64,000 nt of DNA, taken from the NCBI GenBank assembly GCA_963714425.1, contig CAVQOI010000001.1:1-64000 (forward strand), in the 5' to 3' direction. The stretch comes from DATCYX01 sp963714425 (lineage in GTDB: Bacteria > Chloroflexota > Anaerolineae > Anaerolineales > UBA4823). The position numbers and the translations under genes were made by a program. Of this stretch, positions 25,321 to 33,774 are shown one piece after another (position 1 is the first letter of the stretch; each line of letters begins with the position of its first letter). A model generated the notes under the pieces. That model was not told where the DNA came from, did not search any database, and was given only the letters and a program-made list of their open reading frames with translations.

Positions 25321-26847
25321 ATGACCTTCATCCTTGCGCTCACTCCGATCCTGTTGATCTTCATCCTAATGGTGGGCTTTCGCTGGGGCGCTGCCCGCGC
25401 AGGCGGCGCTGGATACCTGGTGGCCCTGCTCATCGCCATACAATATTTTGGCGCTGGTCCTCAGCTTCTGGCTTATGCCCACGCCAAAGCCTTGCTATTA
25501 AGTATTGATGTGTTGTTGATTATCTGGGCTGCGTTCCTTATGTATCGGGTTGCTGATGAAGCTGGCGCAATCCGCACAATTGGGGATGCATTGCCGCACC
25601 TGACCAATGATAAAAGTATGCAAGCGTTGGTGATTGGGTGGGTTTTTGCATCGTTTCTCCAGGGTGTCGGGGGGTTTGGGGTGCCCGTGGCGGTTATTGC
25701 ACCGATCCTGGTTGGGCTAGGTTTTTCGCCACTTTCTGCGGTGGTTATCCCTTCCATCGGTCACGGCTGGGCGGTGACCTTCGGATCGCTCGGCTCATCT
25801 TTTCAGGCGTTGATGGCAGCAACAGGCCTGCCTGATTCCATTCTGGCGCCTGATGCAGCCTTGTTCTTGGGGATCTCCGGCCTGGCGGTTGGTTGGATGG
25901 TAGCGCATGCTGCCGGAGGTTGGACAGCTGTTCGCCGCTTGTTTTGGGGATCGCTGGCGATGGGCGTGGTAATGGGCGTGGTGCAATATCTGGTCGCAGT
26001 TGCAGGCGTCTGGAACATTGCCGCATTCTCAGGAGCCATTGCCGGTTTGGCGATCGCCTACCCCATTGCGCGCAGATTCCGGGGCGAACGACAGGACAAT
26101 GGTGTCCTTGATGTGCGCTCCTTGCTGGTTGCAGTCTCCGGATACGCTATCCTGGTGGCTGTCATCCTTGGCGTGCAGCTTATCCCTGCGCTGAACGCTT
26201 TCCTGAGCCAGGTGGTGATCCAGGTGGATTTCCCCCAGGTGAGCACAACCACTGGCTTTATCAACCCTGCTGGGGCTGGTCGCAAGATCGTGGTTTTCAG
26301 GCACACCGGGACGGTGTTGGGATATGCGGCACTCCTTGCATATCTGGTTTACCGGCGTGCAGGGTGCTACAATGCCGGGGCGGTAGTGCGCATTTTAGAT
26401 GGCACCTTGCGCCGGGTGATGTCCTCCAGCGTGAGCATTGCCTCGATGGTTGCGATTGCGGTCATCATGGAGCATGCAGGGATGACTGACCGGCTTGCAC
26501 GTGGTCTGGCAGAGGGTGTGGGAGGGTTTTTCCCAGTTGTAGCTCCCTGGATTGGCTCGCTGGGGGCATTTATGACGGGGAGCAACACCAATTCAAACGT
26601 TGTCTTCGGTGCCTTGCAGATGAAGACTGCCACCCTATTAGGCTATCGCGTCCCCTTGATCCTGGCAGCACAGACGGCGGGTGCTGCGCTGGCTTCGGTC
26701 ATGGCTCCCACCAAGGTGGTGGTAGGTGCCAGCACGGCGGGCATGGCTGGCCGCGAGGGTGACGTGATGCGTAAGCTGCTGACTTATACTGGGTTGCTTG
26801 TCCTTCTGATCAGTGGTTTAACTCTTATCGGTGCCCTGTGGGAGTGA
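25321..26847 (+). CDS. L-lactate permease family transporter
   Basis: A 508-residue polytopic protein of the LctP family, which imports lactate or glycolate with protons. It has some twelve hydrophobic segments; characteristic parts are GFGVPVAVIAPILVGLGF, GHGWAVTFGSLGSSFQ and the late GAFMTGSNTNSNVVFGALQ, which is a strong signature of the family. It starts 69 bases after the CoA-transferase beta gene on the same strand. The exact acid carried is not determinable. Confidence 0.9.
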   Translation: MTFILALTPILLIFILMVGFRWGAARAGGAGYLVALLIAIQYFGAGPQLLAYAHAKALLLSIDVLLIIWAAFLMYRVADEAGAIRTIGDALPHLTNDKSMQALVIGWVFASFLQGVGGFGVPVAVIAPILVGLGFSPLSAVVIPSIGHGWAVTFGSLGSSFQALMAATGLPDSILAPDAALFLGISGLAVGWMVAHAAGGWTAVRRLFWGSLAMGVVMGVVQYLVAVAGVWNIAAFSGAIAGLAIAYPIARRFRGERQDNGVLDVRSLLVAVSGYAILVAVILGVQLIPALNAFLSQVVIQVDFPQVSTTTGFINPAGAGRKIVVFRHTGTVLGYAALLAYLVYRRAGCYNAGAVVRILDGTLRRVMSSSVSIASMVAIAVIMEHAGMTDRLARGLAEGVGGFFPVVAPWIGSLGAFMTGSNTNSNVVFGALQMKTATLLGYRVPLILAAQTAGAALASVMAPTKVVVGASTAGMAGREGDVMRKLLTYTGLLVLLISGLTLIGALWE

Positions 26848-26941
26848 TGTGATTGCTACCACATGATAAGTTGTGAGAATTATAATAATGGAAATATTCG
26901 CGTAATTTGCCATATGAGCGGAACCTGTATTGAATCTTCGT

Positions 26942-27124
26942 ATGCGTGAAATTTCTACCTGGCTCCACAAGAATGCTTACACGATCCACACCCTGGCTTT
27001 CGTGCTTATGCTCCTGGCTTCATTGGGGTTGTACTTCGCCGCGCAGGCGGGTTCGCAGACATGGATCTGGATCTTGCTTGCTGTTTTTAGTCTGGCGAAC
27101 ATCCTGGTGCTGTTCGTGAAGTGA
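26942..27124 (+). CDS. Small hypothetical membrane protein
   Basis: A 60-residue protein (64 if the in-frame TTG at 26930 is used) with two hydrophobic stretches (IHTLAFVLMLLASLGLYFAA and WIWILLAVFSLANILVLFV). No family recognised. A TATAAT stands at 26881-26886 but without a good -35. It sits alone between the permease and galactokinase genes; coding status rests on its length, membrane pattern and lack of an opposing gene. Confidence 0.5.
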   Translation: MREISTWLHKNAYTIHTLAFVLMLLASLGLYFAAQAGSQTWIWILLAVFSLANILVLFVK

Positions 27125-27187
27125 GCTGCCAGCCGTGCTGAAGCTTGCAGAAAACATTGTCTTCATACTTTCAACACATGTATCCTA

Positions 27188-28354
27188 ATGAGGCGTTCCA
27201 AAAATATTTCGGCAAGCGACCTAGTGCTGAATGTGCGCTCGCCAGGTCGCGTCAACCTGCTCGGTGAGCACGTGGACTATAACGATGGGATCGTGCTTCC
27301 TATTGCCATCGATCGCGCCGTCTATATGGCTGCAGCTCCTATCGAAGGATCAATCGTTCATCTGCACGCCCTTGACCTGGAGGAGAGCGTAGATTTCCAC
27401 CTTCTAGAGGTTGCAGAAAAAGTAGATATCCACGGTTCCCCCTTGCCTGGCTGGGCGCTCTATCCAGCTGGTGTAGCCTGGTCGCTGCTGGAAGCCGGGT
27501 ATGAAATCACAGGCGTGCAGGCTGCCTTCACATCGGATGTGCCCATCGGCGCAGGTTTGAGCTCATCTGCCGCAGTAGAGGTGGCTTTTGCTGCCTTGTG
27601 GCGAGCAACTGGTGGTTGGGGGGTGGATAACCTTGGACTGGCAAAGCTCTGCCAGCACGCCGAGAACCAGTACGTTGGGGTAGCCTGCGGCTTGATGGAC
27701 CAGTTCGCCAGCGCCTGTGGTGTGGAGGGACACGTACTGTACTTCGATACACGCAGCTTGGAATGGCAGCCGCTATCTTTGCCCGATGGAACGCTGGTGG
27801 TGATCGCCAATTCGGGTGTGCGGCGCAGCCTGACCAATTCAGCCTACAATGACCGCCGCCAATCCTGCGCGCAGGCGCTGGAAATTCTGCGCGGCTATAA
27901 ACCGGATATGCATACTTTGCGCGATATCTCCCCTCCTGAGCTTGCTGCATATAGCCTTTATCTGCCGGAGGAAGTAGCTCGCCGCGCAGAACATGTCGTC
28001 AAGGAGATCAACCGGGTGGAATCAGCGGTGCGCGCCTTGCAGCGAGGAGATGCGCAGATCTTTGGGGCGCTGATGTATGCCGGGCATGCATCCCTGCGTG
28101 ATCTGTATGAGGTCAGTACTCCAGAGCTGGACACCCTGGTGGAGATCAGCCGTGGTCTGCCCGGATGTCATGGTGCGCGGCTGACAGGAGCCGGCTTTGG
28201 TGGCTGTACGGTACACCTGGTGGATGCCGAACAAAGTGCGGCATTTATCCCTGCGTTGATGGAAGCCTATACTGAACGAACCGGGCTGCGAGCACAGGTG
28301 TATCTGTGCCGGGCCAGCTCAGGGGTTGAAGTTAGACCGGCTGATCAGAAATAG
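27188..28354 (+). CDS. galK: Galactokinase
   Basis: A 388-residue GHMP kinase that phosphorylates galactose at C1 in the Leloir pathway. The galactokinase signature GRVNLLGEHVDYNDG is at residues 19-33, the ATP-binding loop PIGAGLSSSAAVE near 118, the catalytic Asp region in CGLMDQFASACG, and the last motif GAGFGGCTVHLV near 336. No ribosome site is clear before the ATG. No other galactose gene lies nearby. Confidence 0.93.
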   Translation: MRRSKNISASDLVLNVRSPGRVNLLGEHVDYNDGIVLPIAIDRAVYMAAAPIEGSIVHLHALDLEESVDFHLLEVAEKVDIHGSPLPGWALYPAGVAWSLLEAGYEITGVQAAFTSDVPIGAGLSSSAAVEVAFAALWRATGGWGVDNLGLAKLCQHAENQYVGVACGLMDQFASACGVEGHVLYFDTRSLEWQPLSLPDGTLVVIANSGVRRSLTNSAYNDRRQSCAQALEILRGYKPDMHTLRDISPPELAAYSLYLPEEVARRAEHVVKEINRVESAVRALQRGDAQIFGALMYAGHASLRDLYEVSTPELDTLVEISRGLPGCHGARLTGAGFGGCTVHLVDAEQSAAFIPALMEAYTERTGLRAQVYLCRASSGVEVRPADQK

Positions 28355-28600
28355 CCTGTTATGAACAGGGGACATTGCTAGATTCCCTTCGGTATCGTAA
28401 TCGTAGAAGAATACCATCCACAAGTCATAGTCTTGCATGCGTGTGAGTTGGTGCGGCTTGGCAGGACAGCAGACTGAGGTGGATGAGCAAAATCGCAATC
28501 AATCGGAATTAGTTTTCATCGTCGGCTACCTGTTTGTCTTATTGGGAAATCAGCTTGCAGGGAATATTCCATGGACGTTCTGGGTGCTCGCCCTGTTACT

Positions 28601-29752
28601 CTATTGCACAGGACTCCAAATCAGGACGCGCGCATCTAGCCCGCCCGAAACCAACCAGCGAGCATCCGGGCTGAAAGCTAGGCTGGTCACCGCCGCAGTA
28701 TGGCCTGGAAGGGTTGCGAGTAGCCGTCCGCTGGCAGTATCCCAGATTCTCACAGTCCCATCCCCTCCTGCAGAAGCCAGCAGCTTACCATCCGGGCTGA
28801 AGGTTACCCGCCAGACGAGACCGGATGGGCGTGTGGCTTCTCCAGTGTGTCCCGCCATCTGCTTCAGGGGTTCACCCGTCTGCTCATCCCAGAGCATCAC
28901 CGTGTTTGCGCTGTCGCCTGTAGCCAACAAGTTACCTCCATCGGAGATAGCCAAGCTGAAAAATGAGTTCACCCCACGCAGGGTCTGAACGAATCGACCA
29001 TCCTGTACAGAGCGGATACGCACAATGTCTCCATTGGCGATCACCAGCCGTTGACCGTCTGGAGTGAATATCACCGCTGGAATACCGAAGGATCCCCCGA
29101 TCATCTCGCTCTCGAGTTTGCCAGTTCCAGCATCCCAGACCCGTACTAACCCGTCATTGCCAGCCGATGCCAGCCATGTGCCTGTGGGATCGAAGGCGAC
29201 TGCATTTGCGCCCTTTTTATGCGCTGGGATTGCGACACGTAACTCACCTGTTTCTGCCGCCCAAACGCGGACATCGCCATCCCGTCCGCTGCTGGCAAGT
29301 AAGCGTGAGTCTGGGCTGAATGCCAGACAAGTCGACCAGACACCAGCATCAAGGACGCTATGCTCCTCAAGCTCGGTCGGTCGGTACAGATGGATTTGTT
29401 CGCCCGCCGCTACAGCCAGATTCATCCCGTCCGGTGACCATGCGAGTGCCAGCACCAGCTCCCAGGCGCTGAACTCCAGAGCTGCTGTTGGAGCCAGGGC
29501 GTTCGCGTTCTCAGCCGATATCACCGCCTGAACTGTGGGCCTGGGTGTTGGGGTCGGCGGGGCTGGAGATTTCGTTGGTGGAGGCGCTGGCGGGATCGTT
29601 GGCGCTGCAGTAAAGACTGGTGTAATACCAATCGTACTCGGTAGCCTTAGCTCAGCGGTTGGGGAAGGTGATTGTGCTGTTGGCAGCCCGGCACAGGCAG
29701 CCAAGAGAATAACTATTAGCCGGAGCAGCCGTCTCAAGGGCGCACAGCCCAC
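28601..29752 (-). CDS. WD40-repeat lipoprotein (downstream copy)
   Basis: A roughly 383-residue secreted protein. It starts with a basic and hydrophobic signal (RRLLRLIVILLAAC) ending in a lipobox, then a Pro/Thr-rich linker (TPTPRPTVQ), then about six or seven WD40 repeats forming a beta-propeller (repeats of LAFSPDSRLLASSGRDGDVRVW type). Such propellers serve as binding platforms. The GTG at 29752 or the TTG at 29737, which overlaps the upstream TGA, are the possible starts; both lie in the end of the preceding WD40 gene. The two genes are clear paralogues and coupled. Confidence 0.85.
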   Translation of the reverse strand: MGCAPLRRLLRLIVILLAACAGLPTAQSPSPTAELRLPSTIGITPVFTAAPTIPPAPPPTKSPAPPTPTPRPTVQAVISAENANALAPTAALEFSAWELVLALAWSPDGMNLAVAAGEQIHLYRPTELEEHSVLDAGVWSTCLAFSPDSRLLASSGRDGDVRVWAAETGELRVAIPAHKKGANAVAFDPTGTWLASAGNDGLVRVWDAGTGKLESEMIGGSFGIPAVIFTPDGQRLVIANGDIVRIRSVQDGRFVQTLRGVNSFFSLAISDGGNLLATGDSANTVMLWDEQTGEPLKQMAGHTGEATRPSGLVWRVTFSPDGKLLASAGGDGTVRIWDTASGRLLATLPGHTAAVTSLAFSPDARWLVSGGLDARVLIWSPVQ

Positions 29753-30927
29753 AGGCGCAAAGTGCCGTCGTATGACCCCGAAACTATTAGTCGACCATCG
29801 GGTGAGAAGGTGAGGTGATCCACAGCATGCGTGTGGCCTTTTAAGACGCGCAGAATTTGACCGGTGGCGATATCCCACAAATGAATGTCGAACGCATGAT
29901 ACCCTTCGCCACTGGCAAGCAAGCTCCCGTCAGGACTGAATGCCAGGCTCTCAACAACACCTCTCTGGATAAATTCCTGCTTGAGCTCCCCTTTGTTTAC
30001 GTCCCAGAGACGGATGGACCCATCGTAATGTCCGGTCGCTAGTGTGCTTCCATCTGGCGAGAAAGCCAGGGTATTCACCGCTCCGGTGAAGGATGTGGGC
30101 AGATCATATAATAACTGCCCATCCCTCAAGCGCCACATGCGGATGGCAAAGCGATCGGGTGTGGAGGCAATCGCCTGCCCGTCAGGTGAAAATGCCAGAT
30201 CGAGCACACCTCCGGTGCGCATGGTGCGGGTGATCTCAAATGTGAACGAATTCCAGAAGATAAAATTGTTGTCGATGTACTCTGGGCTGGTTACGCCAGC
30301 GACAAATATCTTCCCATCGGGCGAGAAGGTGACGCCGCTCACACCGCGACGGTCCAGGTAATAAATGAACAGACGCGTCTGATCCGAAAGCCGCCAGAAT
30401 GAGACGCTGCCAGTGTAGCCAGATTGTTCGGTTCCAGCGTTGCTGGCAGACGCCAGGTAGCGTCCATCAGCGCTTATAGCAAAATCCACCAGCCCATCAT
30501 CGACCAGCAGGCTAGACTCCTCCAGGCGGGTCTGGAGATCGTAGAAGTGGACTGCAGCCGCGCTCCCCACAGACAGGCGATTGCCGTCTTGGCTTAATTC
30601 CATGCTGGTGATGGCATCCTGGCGCCACTCTGCCAGGGCGTGTACCTGAAAAGCATTTTCAAAGTAAATAGTATCCAGGAATTCAGGTAAGAGGTTTCCT
30701 ACGTCGATTAGTGGGTGCGGAGTGGCTGTGGGGGTGGGCAGGGGGGTGAGCGTGATGGTAGGTGTTGGTGATGCCGTAGCTGATGGCACTGGAGTAGAAG
30801 TAGGTGGAAGGGCTGTCGCAGTGGAAGTTGGGGTTGGTTCAGGCGCGACCCCAGGTAAGTTGCAAGCCAGTTGGATCAATGCCAGGATTGTAAATGAGAG
30901 CCAGCTCCGCTGGATGATTTTATTCAT
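29734..30927 (-). CDS. WD40-repeat lipoprotein (upstream copy)
   Basis: A 397-residue lipoprotein. The signal SFTILALIQLAC ends in a lipobox Cys, followed by a roughly 45-residue low-complexity linker rich in Thr, Pro and Ala, then a WD40 propeller with repeats such as FSPDGSTLATGHYDGSIRLW and LIVSGSYDGTLRLW. It is probably anchored outside the cytoplasmic membrane and binds a partner protein. It starts 38 bases after the mutS2 stop on the same strand, so it may be read from the mutS2 message, though the functions look unrelated. Confidence 0.88.
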   Translation of the reverse strand: MNKIIQRSWLSFTILALIQLACNLPGVAPEPTPTSTATALPPTSTPVPSATASPTPTITLTPLPTPTATPHPLIDVGNLLPEFLDTIYFENAFQVHALAEWRQDAITSMELSQDGNRLSVGSAAAVHFYDLQTRLEESSLLVDDGLVDFAISADGRYLASASNAGTEQSGYTGSVSFWRLSDQTRLFIYYLDRRGVSGVTFSPDGKIFVAGVTSPEYIDNNFIFWNSFTFEITRTMRTGGVLDLAFSPDGQAIASTPDRFAIRMWRLRDGQLLYDLPTSFTGAVNTLAFSPDGSTLATGHYDGSIRLWDVNKGELKQEFIQRGVVESLAFSPDGSLLASGEGYHAFDIHLWDIATGQILRVLKGHTHAVDHLTFSPDGRLIVSGSYDGTLRLWAVRP

Positions 30928-30964
30928 GAAGATCCCGTGAGAATTTGTGGGCTTAGCATAGGTT

Positions 30965-33376
30965 TCAGGAAGTCTTCAGCTTTGCGATGGTGACCCCATC
31001 TCCACCCTCTTTGTCGCTACCGGCTTCATGCGAGCTTACATGGGGGTGCTCGTGCAAGGCCTGGCGCACCGTCTGGCGCAGCCTGCCGGTACCCTTGCCG
31101 TGGATTATACGCACGAATGGCAAGCTAGCCAGATACGCCGAGTCCAGGAATTGCTCCAGGGCGTCCAGGGCTTCGTCAGCGCGTTGACCACGAAGATCAA
31201 GCTCGAAACCCGGTGATGGAGACCCAGTAAAAGACGGTACCTGGGTCTCTCCAGCCGGGTGATCCTGACGGGTCTTTCTTGTTTTGGATTTGGTTAGGAT
31301 CTCGTCTGCAATGGGTTGCAGTTCGGGAAGGTGCGCCCGCACCCTAAGGATTCCTACCTGTACCTCAGCTTCATCCTCGTCCAGCGAGGTGACCACCCCC
31401 TGTATATTGAGTGTCCGCAGGCGTACGGTGTCGCCGATTTGCACGGGCTTGTACAGAATTTCGTCATCTGTTTTCTGCCGGCGACGCTTCGCAGGTTTCT
31501 CAATCTTTTCCTTGAGTTCTGCCACTTTTTCTTCAATGTTATGGAACTCTTCGACAGGTTGGCGAGTGCGCGTAAGCTGTCGGCGTAGCGCCTCCATCTC
31601 ATCAGCCAGGCTTTGGAGCTGCTGCTCGGATTCTGCTCGCGCATTCTCCAGCACCTCCTGGCGTTCATCCTCAATAGACGCAAGTCGTTCCACCAACTCT
31701 GCTCTTAATTCCTCTACCTTGGACTGCGCCTTTTCGGATGCCAGACGCGCCTGGATCGATAGATCTCGCTGGCGGTGGATCTCATCCAGAAGATCTTCGG
31801 CGCGTATGTCGGTTGGACTGAGCTCAGAACGTGCTGAAGTGATTATCTTCTCCGGCATGCCTAAACGCTGGGCGATGGCTAAAGCATTAGAACGACCTGG
31901 CAAGCCGATCGTCAGGTGATAGGATGGACGTAGCGTCTCAAGATCAAACTCCACGCTGGCGTTGACTACCCCAGGAGTGGAATGTGCATAGGCTTTTAGC
32001 TCCGGGTGGTGGGTAGTCACCAGTGTTGTAATACTGCGCTCGAGCACGTGGTCGAGCAAGGCGCGCGCCAGGGCGGCACCCTCCTGGGGATCAGTACCTG
32101 CACCCAACTCATCCAAGATGATCAGTGAGTGTGGGTTTGCATTTTCCAGGATATGGATGATATTAGTGATGTGCCCGGAGAATGTGGATAGCGATTGTTC
32201 GATGGACTGCTCATCCCCGATATCGGCGAAGATTGCGTGGAAGACGCTTAATTCCGAGCCGGATAGCGCTGGGATGTGCAACCCGGCTTGAGCCATCAGC
32301 GCAAGCAGACCGACAGTTTTCAGCGTCACCGTCTTGCCGCCGGTATTTGGTCCAGTGATGACCATGGCATAAGTACGCGCATCCAGCTCAACGTCCACTG
32401 GCACAACAGTGTTAGGTTCCAGCAGGGGATGGCGCGCCTGGTACAGGCGGATAAGGCTGCCGGGATGGCGTCCAGTCTTAGGCGGCTGGAAGGGCTGCAA
32501 GCTGGGGAGTGTAGCTCGGAGATCATCGGCGTACTTGGCGCAGGCGAAGGTCATATCTAACTCTGCGACGGTCTCGATGATGAGCAGGATATCTTCGCCA
32601 TGCGTGGCTACTTGATAGGAGAGCTCCGTCAGAATTCGCCGTTCTTCGTCGCGCTCAGCTAGCTGGTGCTCGCGGTATTGGTTATTGAGCTCAACCACTA
32701 CCAGCGGCTCGACGAACAGGGTTGCACCAGAGGAAGATTGGTCGTGCACGATGGACTTGATGCGCCCTTTGAATTCCGAGCGTAGCGGCAGCACATAGCG
32801 TCCATCGCGTTGGGTGATCAATGCCTCCTGTAGGAAAGGTGCATTTTTTGGGTCACCTACCATGCGTTGAAGCCGGGTGAGCAACCGGTCATGAACAACG
32901 CGTAGTTCACGACGGATTTTCCCCAACATTTCCGATGCACTGTCCAGGATCTCACCCCGTTCGGAGAACGTACGTGTGATGGCATCAATCAAGCCTGTAG
33001 GAGAAGGCATGCGGAAGGCAATGTCGGTCAGAATCGGGTAACTTCCACCCACTCGTTCAAACAGTCTCACAAGATTGCGGGAAGCAATCAATGTCGATTT
33101 GATATCGAGCAGGTCGTTGGGCAAGAGCACTCCGCCGTGGTTTGCTAAGTCAATGGCTGGTCGTACATCCCTAACCCCACCGATGGTCAGGTCGGGATGA
33201 TTGTTAAGTAATTGCAAAGCCTCACCGGTTAGCGCCTGGCGGCGGCGAGCTTCCAAGAGGTCGTTGGTTGGGAGCAGGGCGCGTGCTTTCTCGGCGGATG
33301 CAGAAAATGCGCAGTAGCTTGCCAGCCGTTCAAGAATTTTCGGATATTCTAGTGTTTGTAGCGTTTTGTGATCCAT
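30965..33376 (-). CDS. mutS2: Endonuclease/recombination protein MutS2
   Basis: An 803-residue MutS2 protein, an ATPase that binds branched DNA and stalled ribosomes. The ABC-type ATPase core has Walker A GPNTGGKTVTLKTVG, Walker B LIILDELGAGTDP and TTLVTTHHPELKAY. A long coiled coil follows (about residues 510-640), then a KOW-like segment (GDTVRLRTLNIQGVV) and a C-terminal Smr nuclease domain with DLRGQRADEAL and HGKGTGRLRQ. It is complete and of usual length. The two WD40 lipoprotein genes follow it. Confidence 0.95.
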   Translation of the reverse strand: MDHKTLQTLEYPKILERLASYCAFSASAEKARALLPTNDLLEARRRQALTGEALQLLNNHPDLTIGGVRDVRPAIDLANHGGVLLPNDLLDIKSTLIASRNLVRLFERVGGSYPILTDIAFRMPSPTGLIDAITRTFSERGEILDSASEMLGKIRRELRVVHDRLLTRLQRMVGDPKNAPFLQEALITQRDGRYVLPLRSEFKGRIKSIVHDQSSSGATLFVEPLVVVELNNQYREHQLAERDEERRILTELSYQVATHGEDILLIIETVAELDMTFACAKYADDLRATLPSLQPFQPPKTGRHPGSLIRLYQARHPLLEPNTVVPVDVELDARTYAMVITGPNTGGKTVTLKTVGLLALMAQAGLHIPALSGSELSVFHAIFADIGDEQSIEQSLSTFSGHITNIIHILENANPHSLIILDELGAGTDPQEGAALARALLDHVLERSITTLVTTHHPELKAYAHSTPGVVNASVEFDLETLRPSYHLTIGLPGRSNALAIAQRLGMPEKIITSARSELSPTDIRAEDLLDEIHRQRDLSIQARLASEKAQSKVEELRAELVERLASIEDERQEVLENARAESEQQLQSLADEMEALRRQLTRTRQPVEEFHNIEEKVAELKEKIEKPAKRRRQKTDDEILYKPVQIGDTVRLRTLNIQGVVTSLDEDEAEVQVGILRVRAHLPELQPIADEILTKSKTRKTRQDHPAGETQVPSFTGSPSPGFELDLRGQRADEALDALEQFLDSAYLASLPFVRIIHGKGTGRLRQTVRQALHEHPHVSSHEAGSDKEGGDGVTIAKLKTS

Positions 33377-33522
33377 GATAATGGGTTGATTCTAGCCTAT
33401 ATATATTGTCACTTATCAAAACAGTAAGAATTTCCCATTGGAAATCGTGAAGTTATTCTCTATAATTGTAGTATCGATATTTGTTTATTCGAAAGGATTC
33501 ATTCATTATAAGGACGGAAACC

Positions 33523-33669
33523 ATGGAAGCGAAAGGCTTCGGGAGGGCGCAGGGATTAGTAGAATACGCGTTGATTATAATGCTTGTAGCTATGATCGTA
33601 ATCATTGTACTTTGGGTACTCGGACCCCCACTCGGGAACATGTATAGCAACGTTGTTGCAAATATCTAG
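33523..33669 (+). CDS. Flp/Fap-type pilin-like small protein
   Basis: A 48-residue protein resembling the type IVb Flp pilin subunit: a short basic start (MEAKGFGRAQG) followed by LVEYALIIMLVAMIVIIVLWVLG, where the Glu five residues into the hydrophobic stretch is the conserved pilin Glu. Prepilin peptidase would cleave near Gly-Leu. The ATG at 33523 has aggacgg upstream. No tad/flp assembly genes are in the window, so it is either an orphan subunit served by a distant locus or a non-pilus membrane peptide. A terminator follows it. Confidence 0.75.
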   Translation: MEAKGFGRAQGLVEYALIIMLVAMIVIIVLWVLGPPLGNMYSNVVANI

Positions 33670-33690
33670 CGCCTCCCAACTCACATGAAG

Positions 33691-33729
33691 TGGTCCATGC
33701 GCATTCCGCAGTATGGACCATTTTCATTT
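33691..33729 (+). terminator. Intrinsic terminator after the pilin-like gene
   Basis: An 8-base perfect stem (TGGTCCAT / ATGGACCA) with a 14-base loop is followed at once by TTTTCATTT. It ends the pilin-like transcript 46 bases before the ffh start. Confidence 0.75.
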
Positions 33730-33774
33730 AATACGCCTTGATTTTTCCCTGCTTCCATACTAAAATGCAATGCT

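Noticed and set aside
28355..28369. Hairpin CCTGTT/AACAGG after galK
   Set aside because: 3-base loop, 6 bp and no T-run; not convincing as a terminator.
28437..28988. Plus-strand open frame with a hydrophobic start (FIVGYLFVLLGN..)
   Set aside because: Most of it is antisense to the WD40 gene, whose repeats are unmistakable. The first 50 codons could be a small membrane protein, but there is no stop before it enters the WD40 gene and no ribosome site.
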